Source: CAYTRP01 sp964625145 (GTDB taxonomy: Bacteria > Sumerlaeota > Sumerlaeia > SLMS01 > JAHLLQ01). Taken from it: a stretch of DNA of 5,045 bases. Below the pieces are notes generated by a model. The model was not told the DNA's origin and ran no database searches. It saw only the letters and a list, made by a program, of their open reading frames with translations. Shown piece after piece: positions 1 to 5,045 of this stretch (position 1 is the first letter of the stretch; the number at the start of each line of letters is the position of its first letter). The DNA lies in NCBI GenBank assembly GCA_964625145.1, contig CAZVAQ010000210.1, positions 1 through 5,045 of the forward strand. Reading direction: 5' to 3'. Made by a program: the position numbers and the translations under genes.

Positions 1-263
1 GTGTCGAACATGAACGTCGAAAACGTCGTGTAGGCACCGAGAAAACCGGTCAGGACGATGATGCGCGCTTCCATGCTTAGCAGATTGCGCTCCGAGGCCA
101 CGTTCCAGAGAAGGCCAAACAGAAATGATCCGCTGACATTCACAGCCATCGTAGCCCATGGAAACGACATGCCCGCGTAGCGCTGCACGAAGCCCTGCAA
201 TCCATAACGCGCCAACGTTCCAGCGCCACCCGCCAGGAACAGGAGCAGCAGTCTCTCGATCAT
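1..263 (-). CDS. crcB: Fluoride-specific ion channel CrcB/Fluc, N-terminal part (cut by window edge)
   Basis: Small inner-membrane protein of the CrcB/Fluc family, which forms dual-topology dimers that export fluoride. Reading the minus strand from the ATG at 263-261 gives 87 codons before the window ends; family members are about 125 residues, so roughly the last third is outside. Visible family marks are the glycine-rich N-terminal segment AGGAGTLARY (residues 11-20), the VNVSGSF segment with the conserved Asn (N42), and GFLGAYTTFSTF (73-84), which carries the phenylalanines and the TTFST stretch that line the pore and central Na+ site in characterised Flucs. Hydrophobic segments at about 3-15, 37-53 and 67-85 fit three of the usual four helices. 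The start is supported by GGAGG (complement of 269-273) five bases upstream; a GTG one codon earlier is too close to it. I see no fluoride riboswitch in the upstream spacer. The gene diverges from the beta-helix gene at 475. Confidence 0.95.
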   Translation of the reverse strand, partial: MIERLLLLFLAGGAGTLARYGLQGFVQRYAGMSFPWATMAVNVSGSFLFGLLWNVASERNLLSMEARIIVLTGFLGAYTTFSTFMFD

Positions 264-474
264 CACGACCTCCGGGTCGGCCTGTCCAATCGTTCAAGAT
301 GCAATCCACAGGTATAGATGCGCACCTTGTCCACCAATCACGATTCGCAAAGTGGCTTGATGGCGGCAGTGTGTCAAGGAGCGCCCAAGCCATTGGCTGA
401 AAGCCCCTTGTTGACACCCAACCCCGTTCGATCCCCCATGCATTTGAAACCGCACCCTGGGAGATCCCCCGACC

Positions 475-1905
475 GTGCGCACACCCTTCCTTTTCATCCT
501 GCTTTCCTCGTCCGCATTGCTTCCCTCCGCCGAAATTTACGTCGCCACCACGGGCAATGATTCCACCGGCAACGGCACCATCGGCGCGCCTTTTGCCTCC
601 ATCCAGCGCGCCCTGAACGCTGCCTCGCCGGGCGACACCGTGATCGTCCGGCCGGGCCTGTACAATGGCCGACAGCGTCTCGAAGGCGAGTTCGACCCGG
701 AGGTCCGCGTCATCTCCGAGGTCCCCTACCAGGCCCGGCTTCGCCACTCGCAAACCGTCGTCACCTGCTACGGGTGCCGGGGCATCACGCTGGAGGGCTT
801 TGACATCGCGCACTCCGGCCCCGGCGCCAGCGCGCTCGTCGTGCAGGTCGCCAACCCCGGCACCGAACGCGTCCGCATCGTCAACAATGTCCTCCACGAC
901 AGCTACAACAACGACATCCTGAAGATCAACAACGGCGCCCGCCACGTCGAGGTCCGCGGCAACCTGTTCTACAACCATGGCGACAGCGACGAGCACATCG
1001 ACATCAACAGCGTCGAACATGTCACCGTGGAGGAAAACATCTTCATGAGCGACTTCCCCGGCAGCGGCCGCTCCATCACCGGCAATGCCTCCAGCTACAT
1101 CGTCGTCAAGGACAGCAACGGCGACGACGACGGCATCGTCACCGCGCGCCACGTCATCGTCGCGCGCAATGTCTTCCTCAACTGGCAGGGCGGCCCCGGC
1201 TCCAACTTCGTCCTGTGTGGCGAGGACGGACATCCCTACTACGAAGCCGCCGACGTGCTCATCGAAAACAACCTGCTACTGGGCAACAGCGCCGTCCAGA
1301 TGCGTTCGCCGTTCGGCGTGAAGGGCAGTCGCGACATCACCGTCCGCCACAACACCGTCGTCGGCGATCTCCCCTCGGCGGAATACGCCCTGCGCTGCAA
1401 CACGGAGGGCGACAATCAACCGTGCGACAACATCCTGTTCGCCAACAACATCTGGAGCGACCCCACCGGCACCATGACGCGCTTCGCCCTCGGCCCCAAT
1501 GGCGAGGTCACCAACTGGACCCTCCACAACAACCTTGTGTGGAACAATGGCAACGCCATCCCGCACTACGCGTCCAGCATCATCAATGTCACCAACGACG
1601 CCGCGCGCATCCTCGCCGATCCGCAACTGCCATCACCCTCCGGCATTGTCCTGCCGCGTTGGAATCCCGCGTCGGAAGGTGGCAATGACCTCTTCGCCGA
1701 CGGCTCGTCAACCATCGCCGAAGCCTGGCACCACCTCGTCACCACCTATGGCATCCCCGGACCCGGCAGCGCCGCCCTCAACGCCGCCGATCCACTGCAC
1801 GCTCCAGCGACAGACATGCTGGGGACCTCGCGAGGATCAAGTCCATCAGTCGGCGCGCTTGAAATCCCCGCAGTAGGGGAGAGGGACGCGTGGGTAGTGT
1901 GGTGA
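475..1905 (+). CDS. Secreted right-handed parallel beta-helix protein (DUF1565 / pectate-lyase-like fold)
   Basis: A 476-residue exported protein. Residues 1-19 look like a Sec signal peptide (one Arg, hydrophobic FLFILL core, likely cut after LPSA); no lipobox is present. The mature start, YVATTGNDSTGNG followed by PFASIQRALNAASPGDTVIVRPGLYNG (22-64), is the usual opening of DUF1565/beta-helix proteins. From about 95 to 360 come short beta-helix rungs with recurring hydrophobic-x-NN/EN turns (IVNNVL, VRGNLF, VEENIF, IARNVF, IENNLL, VRHNTV, FANNIW, LHNNLV). The C-terminal PATDMLGTSRGSSPSVGALE (444-463) matches the usual end of the family; the 13 residues after it (IPAVGERDAWVVW) look like an extension. 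Cysteines are at 98, 101, 248, 308 and 317. Many relatives are polysaccharide lyases or glycosidases, but I cannot place catalytic residues, so substrate and activity are unknown. The GTG start is well constrained: an in-frame TGA lies at 445-447, and GGGAG sits 11 bases upstream. The gene appears to be transcribed alone. Confidence 0.9.
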   Translation: MRTPFLFILLSSSALLPSAEIYVATTGNDSTGNGTIGAPFASIQRALNAASPGDTVIVRPGLYNGRQRLEGEFDPEVRVISEVPYQARLRHSQTVVTCYGCRGITLEGFDIAHSGPGASALVVQVANPGTERVRIVNNVLHDSYNNDILKINNGARHVEVRGNLFYNHGDSDEHIDINSVEHVTVEENIFMSDFPGSGRSITGNASSYIVVKDSNGDDDGIVTARHVIVARNVFLNWQGGPGSNFVLCGEDGHPYYEAADVLIENNLLLGNSAVQMRSPFGVKGSRDITVRHNTVVGDLPSAEYALRCNTEGDNQPCDNILFANNIWSDPTGTMTRFALGPNGEVTNWTLHNNLVWNNGNAIPHYASSIINVTNDAARILADPQLPSPSGIVLPRWNPASEGGNDLFADGSSTIAEAWHHLVTTYGIPGPGSAALNAADPLHAPATDMLGTSRGSSPSVGALEIPAVGERDAWVVW

Positions 1906-1914
1906 GGGTCAATA

Positions 1915-1930
1915 TGTTGGCTTGCCAACA
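1915..1930. repeat. 16-bp palindrome upstream of the DUF6883/DUF4926 cassette
   Basis: TGTTGGCTTGCCAACA is a perfect inverted repeat of 7-bp arms around TT. It lies 10 bases after the beta-helix stop codon and ends 10 bases before a TTGACA hexamer at 1941-1946. Symmetry and position suit an operator for the downstream cassette, as toxin-antitoxin promoters often carry palindromes. A terminator for the beta-helix gene is less likely, because the arms are short and no T-run follows. Regulatory function is inferred. Confidence 0.45.
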
Positions 1931-1940
1931 CCCCGGCCCT

Positions 1941-1969
1941 TTGACAGGTTGTTTGCAGCTTCTTGCCAT
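1941..1969 (+). promoter_or_regulatory. Possible promoter of the cassette
   Basis: A perfect -35-like TTGACA (1941-1946) is followed after 17 bases by TGCCAT (1964-1969), which matches only three of six positions of the sigma-70 -10 consensus. Transcription from it would start very close to the ATG at 1981, giving an almost leaderless message. The hexamer is real, but the -10 is poor, so this is a weak call supported mainly by its position in the only gap ahead of three tightly packed genes. Confidence 0.25.
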
Positions 1970-1980
1970 GGTGGGTGTCC

Positions 1981-2331
1981 ATGAAACTGCCGGGAGGAGA
2001 CCGAGCCATTGTTCCTTGGGAGAAGCTGATCGATTACTCACTAAATCCGAATCATGGAGAGGGGGGGAACAAGGCCCGGGTTTTCAGAGCGGCGCTCGGA
2101 ATCACCCGGGAGAACGCGGGGGTATTGAGGGAGGCTCTCCTGCGGGCTGCAGCCGACGGGGAAGCCATCGAGAGTGGCTCCGATGAGTACGGGCGCCGCT
2201 TTCGAATCCGCTTCCAGCTCGAAACTCCTGCTGGACAGGCCACCATCATCAGTGCTTGGATCATAGATACGGGTTCCAGCACCCCAAGGCTGGTCTCATG
2301 TTTTGTGGATGATGAAGGAGGCAGCCCATGA
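1981..2331 (+). CDS. DUF6883 family protein, possible BECR-type RNase toxin
   Basis: A 116-residue cytoplasmic protein recognised from memory as DUF6883: it opens with MKLPGGDRAIVPWEKLIDYSL (1-21), followed by NPNHGEGGNKARVF (22-35), a helical stretch (about 36-60), then EYGRRFRIRF (69-78), a strand around 88-96 ending SAWII, and TPRLVSCFV (101-109). Helices followed by a beta-meander, with conserved His25, Lys31, Arg33, Tyr70, Arg103 and Ser106 as candidate active-site residues, would suit the Barnase-EndoU-ColicinE5/D-RelE (BECR) RNase fold. No member I can cite is characterised, so toxin activity is a hypothesis. The ATG at 1981 is preferred over in-frame TTG (1963) or GTG (1975): it restores the usual family N-terminus and has GGTGGG (1970-1975) five bases ahead. 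The stop overlaps the next start as ATGA, implying translational coupling. Codons are less C-ending than in dnaB, which hints at horizontal acquisition. Confidence 0.8.
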   Translation: MKLPGGDRAIVPWEKLIDYSLNPNHGEGGNKARVFRAALGITRENAGVLREALLRAAADGEAIESGSDEYGRRFRIRFQLETPAGQATIISAWIIDTGSSTPRLVSCFVDDEGGSP

Positions 2332-2555
2332 CCCAGGAAATCAAACTCCTCGACATTGTCGCTCTCACTCGTGACATTCCGGAGCGTGGTCTACGAAGAG
2401 GGCAGGTTGGCACAGTTGTCGACCGCCTCATCAAGGGCGCATTTGAAGTTGAGTTTGCGGATCTGCAGGGCAGATCCTACGCCTTCGCCCCCATCAAGCC
2501 GGAAGACATGTTGGTATTGTCCTATGCGCCCTCCAGCGCTGTCCTGAGCACTTGA
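2328..2555 (+). CDS. DUF4926 small protein, candidate antitoxin/immunity partner
   Basis: A 75-residue protein of the DUF4926 type. The diagnostic stretch runs from KLLDIVALTRDIPERGLRRG (6-25) through QVGTVVDRL (26-34), FEVEFADLQGRSYAF (39-53) to KPEDMLVL (57-64). The spaced glycines and short alternating strands suggest a small SH3/KOW-like beta-barrel; no catalytic residues are evident. A strong ribosome site, AAGGAGG (2315-2321), lies six bases ahead of the ATG, inside the end of the DUF6883 gene, and the two genes overlap by four bases (ATGA), so they are almost certainly co-translated. I recall DUF6883 and DUF4926 genes being neighbours in other genomes, which would suit a two-component module, but that needs a neighbourhood search. 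The next gene carries a diverged second copy of this domain. An antitoxin or immunity role is inferred from size, coupling and context only. Confidence 0.85.
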   Translation: MTQEIKLLDIVALTRDIPERGLRRGQVGTVVDRLIKGAFEVEFADLQGRSYAFAPIKPEDMLVLSYAPSSAVLST

Positions 2556-2588
2556 ACCGGGTGATACGAGGATTCGCTGAGGACCCCC

Positions 2589-3092
2589 ATGGGCAAGCAG
2601 GACTACAAACTCTTCGACATTATTGCCATCAAACGCGATCATCCTGATCGGCGACTCTTCAAGGGCCTGCAAGGCACTGTCGTAGAAATCTATCGCGACG
2701 GTGAAGCATACGAAGTGGATTTCAGCGATGAGCAGGGGCGAACATTCGCACTGGAGACCCTAGGGCCTGACGACTTGCTTTTGGTCCCTACGATCAATAT
2801 TGAAGGGATCTTGCGCCAGGTTAATGCATATCTCACTGGAGCAATCACCCGCGAGGAACTGTCCGAATGGGGGAGGGGGCTACTTCAGGCCATCTATGAG
2901 GAACGTGCATTTCTGAGACCAGAGTCCCGGACTGGAGACTTGGTTCACGCCATTAGCCAGATCGAAGGCTTCGACCTCCGCCACGGCGGTCCTGAGGAAC
3001 CTTTCATGTTTTCGGATGAGCAGTTGGTCGAATGGGTTCGCGAGCTGGATTCGGGTTTCCGCCCCCTGACATCTCCCCGATCAGAAGCCTGA
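2589..3092 (+). CDS. Two-domain protein: DUF4926-like N-terminus plus helical immunity-like C-terminus
   Basis: A 167-residue protein. Residues 7-67 repeat the DUF4926 pattern of the preceding gene (KLFDIIAIKRDHPDRRLFKG, QGTVVEIY, YEVDFSDEQGRTFAL, PDDLLLV), about 40-45% identical by eye, so the two probably arose by duplication. Residues 70-155 form a separate, predicted helical domain: NIEGILRQVNAYLTGAITRE (70-89), then a Trp/Leu-rich helix, then HAISQIEGFDLR (120-131) and SDEQLVEWVRELD (142-154). Its layout (short helix, TGAITREE-type turn, FD-x-R, final amphipathic helix) faintly resembles colicin D immunity-like proteins; this is pattern matching by eye, not a family assignment. Ribosome site GAGGA (2579-2583) sits five bases before the ATG. 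It follows the DUF4926 gene by 33 bases on the same strand and shares its lower apparent GC, so it is probably the last gene of the same transcript. Function is unknown; an accessory antitoxin or immunity role is inferred. Confidence 0.8.
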   Translation: MGKQDYKLFDIIAIKRDHPDRRLFKGLQGTVVEIYRDGEAYEVDFSDEQGRTFALETLGPDDLLLVPTINIEGILRQVNAYLTGAITREELSEWGRGLLQAIYEERAFLRPESRTGDLVHAISQIEGFDLRHGGPEEPFMFSDEQLVEWVRELDSGFRPLTSPRSEA

Positions 3093-3105
3093 TCCCCCCC
3101 TTTTT
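3079..3105 (+). terminator. Weak terminator-like hairpin at the end of the cassette
   Basis: GATCAG (3079-3084) and CTGATC (3089-3094) pair perfectly around the loop AAGC, followed by six C and then five T (3101-3105). The hairpin spans the stop codon of the upstream gene. The short stem and the C-run between stem and T-run make it an imperfect intrinsic terminator, so the call is tentative. Confidence 0.3.
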
Positions 3106-3141
3106 GACTTCCGAACTCTCACTTCTCCCTTCTCAAGTCAC

Positions 3142-3196
3142 TTATCCACACCCTGTGGATAACTCTGGGGATAAGTCTGTGAATCACTGTGAAATC
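3142..3196. promoter_or_regulatory. DnaA-box array upstream of dnaB
   Basis: A perfect DnaA box, TTATCCACA (3142-3150), faces a perfect inverse box, TGTGGATAA (3154-3162), across a 3-bp spacer. Two further boxes in the second orientation follow at the same spacing: TGGGGATAA (3166-3174, one mismatch) and TGTGAATCA (3178-3186, two mismatches). Box starts at 3142, 3154, 3166 and 3178 are exactly 12 bp apart. A weaker TGTGAAATC (3188-3196) comes next. In well-studied origins and DnaA-controlled promoters, closely spaced strong and weak boxes let DnaA-ATP assemble cooperatively. The array is about 105-160 bases ahead of the dnaB start, so DnaA control of dnaB is the simplest reading. An origin role is possible, since 3178-3217 is locally richer in A+T, but that AT-rich part is short and no dnaA gene is in view. 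The box sequences are seen directly; DnaA binding is inferred. Confidence 0.75.
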
Positions 3197-3300
3197 CTGA
3201 AAATACAGCCCTTTTGATCCCGCCCCTGCCACCGCCAGCTTGACCTCCGACGCCGGCCTGCCCACCCTCCGGCTCCAAACCCGTCACCCACAGGCACCCG

Positions 3301-4707
3301 ATGGCCGACGTCCCCGCCCAGACCCCCCGCTCCGCCCCTGCCGACAACGGCGCCCCCCTTCGCCTCCCTCAGAACATCGATGCCGAGCGCTCCGTCCTGG
3401 GCTCCATGCTGCTGGACAGCGGTATCATCCCCGACATCATGGAGCTGGTCGCCGCCGAGGACTTCTACCAACCCTCGCACCAAGTCATCTACCGCCGCAT
3501 TATCGAGCTCTACGACGAGCGCAAACCCGTCGACCTCACCAGCATCAGCGACCTCCTGCGCCGCCACAACGAGCTGGATGCCACCGGCGGCTATCTCTAT
3601 CTCGCGAACCTCGAACACTTCGTCGTCGCCACCAGCTCCGCCCCCGAGCACGCACGCATCGTCCGCGAGAAATCCCTCCTGCGCCGGTTGATGAGCGCCA
3701 CCGACGCCATTCGCCGCGAAGCCAGCGAAGAGCGCCAGAGCGCCCCGGACATCGTCGAGATGGCCGAGAAGCTCATCTTCGACGTCTCCCACCAGGCAAA
3801 CACCGGCACCTTCGCAGACCTTGAGGAGTTGATGGCCATCACCCTCGAGGAGATCACCTCCCTCTATGGCCGCCACGGCGCGGTCCACGGGCTGCGGAGC
3901 GGATTCCTCGACCTCGACAAGCTCATCGGCGGTTTCGACTCCACGGCGCTGGTCATTCTCGCCGCGCGTCCCTCCATCGGAAAGACAGCCTTCGCCCTCA
4001 ACCTCGTGCGCAACGTCGCCATGGAAAACATCCCCGTCGCCGTCTTCTCCATGGAAATGGGCGCCGAGCAACTCAACATGCGGCTGCTCTGCAGCGAGGC
4101 GCGCCTGTCCGCCCACAGTATCAAGGAAGGCTACTTTAGCGAAAGCCAGTTTCAAACCCTCAAGGAAACCGCCGCCCGCATGACCAGCCTGCCGATCCTG
4201 ATCGACGACACGGCGGGCCTCACCCTCGTGCAGCTCCGTTCCCGCGCGCGGCGCCTCAAGGCCCAACGCCCCGACCTCGGCCTCATCGTCGTCGACTACC
4301 TCCAACTCATGTCCGCCCCCGCCGGCCGGCGCGAATCCAACCGCCAGCAGGAAGTCGCCGAAATCTCCCGCGGTCTCAAGATCCTCGCCAAGGAACTGCG
4401 CGTCCCCGTCCTCGCCCTCAGCCAGCTCTCCCGCAACATCGAGCAGCGCGGCACCAAGAAGGAACCCGCCGTCCCCATGCTCAGCGACCTGCGCGAATCA
4501 GGCTCCATCGAGCAGGACGCCGACATCGTCATGTTCATCCACCGCGAACGCCTCGAGATCACCGGCGAGAAGGACGGCGTCCCCGTCGACCGCCGGGCTC
4601 CAATCCCCTCCAAGATCATCGTCGCCAAAAACCGCAACGGCCCCACCGGCACCGCCGAAATGCTCTTCTTCCCCGACTACACGCGATTTGGGAACCTGAT
4701 GGGGTAG
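3301..4707 (+). CDS. dnaB: Replicative DNA helicase DnaB
   Basis: The hexameric 5'-3' helicase that unwinds DNA at the replication fork and recruits primase; cytoplasmic and normally essential. The 468 residues are normal for the family. The N-terminal helical domain spans about 22-125 (PQNIDAERSVLGSMLLD onward), followed by a linker helix to about 175. The RecA-like ATPase domain starts near 196 with GLRSGFLDLDKLIGGF. Visible are Walker A ARPSIGKT (222-229, Lys228 and Thr229), FSMEM with the catalytic-type Glu252, Walker B LIVVDYLQLM (328-337, Asp332), SQLSR (374-378), DLRESGSIEQDADIV (396-410) and the arginine-finger region KNRNGPTG (443-450). Every key residue is present and no intein interrupts the gene. 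The ATG at 3301 fits the family N-terminus, but no strong ribosome site precedes it (only a weak AGG around 3288-3291). The gene stands alone behind a 208-base spacer that contains a DnaA-box array, which may control it. Confidence 0.98.
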   Translation: MADVPAQTPRSAPADNGAPLRLPQNIDAERSVLGSMLLDSGIIPDIMELVAAEDFYQPSHQVIYRRIIELYDERKPVDLTSISDLLRRHNELDATGGYLYLANLEHFVVATSSAPEHARIVREKSLLRRLMSATDAIRREASEERQSAPDIVEMAEKLIFDVSHQANTGTFADLEELMAITLEEITSLYGRHGAVHGLRSGFLDLDKLIGGFDSTALVILAARPSIGKTAFALNLVRNVAMENIPVAVFSMEMGAEQLNMRLLCSEARLSAHSIKEGYFSESQFQTLKETAARMTSLPILIDDTAGLTLVQLRSRARRLKAQRPDLGLIVVDYLQLMSAPAGRRESNRQQEVAEISRGLKILAKELRVPVLALSQLSRNIEQRGTKKEPAVPMLSDLRESGSIEQDADIVMFIHRERLEITGEKDGVPVDRRAPIPSKIIVAKNRNGPTGTAEMLFFPDYTRFGNLMG

Positions 4708-4816
4708 CGGGGAGCGCCATCTGGGGGCGCCGGGCTTCGTACCGGCGCGAAAGAAGGGACGCCGGTGCAGAGCCCGTCCTTCGCTGAGGCTACGGACGAC
4801 AGGCCGACGCTCCCCG
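4708..4816. repeat. 109-bp palindromic, probably interspersed, element after dnaB
   Basis: The stretch is bounded by perfect 9-bp inverted ends, CGGGGAGCG (4708-4716) and CGCTCCCCG (4808-4816). Inside is a nested hairpin: CGGGCT (4731-4736) pairs with AGCCCG (4771-4776), and within it ACCGGCG (4741-4747) pairs with CGCCGGT (4760-4766). An alternative stem pairs GCGCCGG (4727-4733) with CCGGCGC (4742-4748). A third stem pairs CGTCC (4775-4779) with GGACG (4794-4798). It begins on the base after the dnaB stop codon. It has the look of the REP/BIME-like or small non-autonomous palindromic elements scattered between genes in many high-GC genomes, and may also act as a transcript 3' end for dnaB, though there is no T-run. 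No flanking target duplication is evident. Only one copy is in the window, so the interspersed nature is inferred. Confidence 0.6.
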
Positions 4817-4877
4817 ATTGACATTCTAAGGCTCACCCCCCGACCCATTCCCTCAAGACACTTCCCGAGGTCCCCCG

Positions 4878-5045
4878 ATGGCCCGCCGCCGCACCCGCAG
4901 CACCCGCTCCACCCCCAACCCCTTCGGCAAGCTCGTCATCGCCATCGTTCTCCTGATTGCTGGCACTGCTGCCGGCTATGTCTGGCGCTCCTACGCCCCC
5001 CTGCCCCTCCCCACCCCCCTGGGCGGCGACGACGCCTATGCCGAC
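4878..5045 (+). CDS. N-terminus of a membrane-anchored protein, unidentified (cut by window edge)
   Basis: Reading from the ATG at 4878 gives 56 codons without a stop before the window ends. A strongly basic cytoplasmic head (MARRRTRSTRS, 1-11) is followed by one hydrophobic segment (about 19-37, KLVIAIVLLIAGTAAGYVW), then a proline-rich linker (YAPLPLPTPLGG, 41-52). This is the layout of a bitopic protein with its bulk outside the cytoplasm, or an uncleaved signal anchor. I do not recognise the family: the catalytic or binding domain lies beyond the edge. The start is supported by GAGG (4867-4870) seven bases upstream and by consistent high-GC, C-ending codons. It lies 170 bases after dnaB on the same strand, with the palindromic element between them, so co-transcription is uncertain. 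A TTGACA at 4818-4823 lacks a convincing -10. Confidence 0.75.
   Translation, partial: MARRRTRSTRSTPNPFGKLVIAIVLLIAGTAAGYVWRSYAPLPLPTPLGGDDAYAD

Noticed and set aside
264..474. Fluoride riboswitch or clear promoters in the crcB/beta-helix spacer
   Set aside because: I looked for the conserved riboswitch core on the crcB strand and did not find it. TTGACA occurs on the minus strand (377-372) and the plus strand (411-416), but neither has a convincing -10 at 16-18 bases; TATACC (316-311, minus) lacks a good -35.
1276..1626. Minus-strand and alternate-frame open frames inside the beta-helix gene
   Set aside because: They overlap a complete gene with signal peptide and beta-helix repeats; their composition is typical of high-GC shadow frames.
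1963..1980. Upstream TTG (1963) or GTG (1975) as the start of the DUF6883 gene
   Set aside because: The ATG at 1981 gives the family-type start MKLPGG and is preceded by GGTGGG at suitable distance; the extra residues MPWWVS look unlike the family.
3142..3162. The DnaA-box palindrome as a rho-independent terminator
   Set aside because: The 9-bp arms could form a hairpin, but no T-run follows and both arms match the DnaA box exactly, with further boxes in phase.
3184..4305. Long minus-strand open frame (373 codons) opposite dnaB
   Set aside because: It lies antisense to a gene with every DnaB motif; its Glu/Gly/Val/Asp/Ala-rich translation is the usual shadow of C-ending codons in high-GC DNA and resembles no family.
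1..5045. CRISPR arrays, tRNA or rRNA genes, transposases, prophage structural genes
   Set aside because: No regularly spaced long repeats, cloverleaf-like sequence, rRNA-like sequence or transposase/phage motifs were recognised on either strand.

Overview
This is a window of high-GC bacterial chromosome. The two long genes, and the two genes cut by the window edges, use mostly C- or G-ending codons. The sequence does not fix the taxon. A high-GC Verrucomicrobiota- or Planctomycetota-type genome is my best guess, based on the DUF6883/DUF4926 gene pair, a secreted beta-helix protein and a GC-rich interspersed palindromic element after dnaB. This is an impression from memory, not a measurement.

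Layout. The left edge holds the first 87 codons of a fluoride channel gene (crcB), on the minus strand and running off the window. After a 211-base divergent spacer comes a plus-strand gene for a secreted right-handed beta-helix protein (475-1905), function unknown. Next is a compact three-gene cassette (1981-3092) of lower apparent GC: a DUF6883 protein, a DUF4926 protein that overlaps it by ATGA, and a larger protein with an N-terminal DUF4926-like domain and a helical C-terminal domain. A 16-bp palindrome and a TTGACA hexamer lie just upstream. The third gene is followed by a non-coding stretch (3093-3300) holding a regularly spaced DnaA-box array. Then come the replicative helicase gene dnaB (3301-4707), a 109-bp palindromic element right after its stop codon, and the first 56 codons of a membrane-anchored protein that leaves the window.

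How parts may work together. The cassette has the architecture of a toxin-antitoxin or toxin-immunity locus: a small protein whose layout (helices then strands) is compatible with a BECR-type RNase, followed by two related small beta-barrel-like proteins, the second fused to a helical domain that faintly resembles colicin D immunity protein. That role is inferred. The DnaA boxes upstream of dnaB suggest that helicase expression is coupled to DnaA, or, less likely, that the region is part of a replication origin. The most interesting signals are the 12-bp-periodic DnaA-box array and the duplicated DUF4926 cassette.
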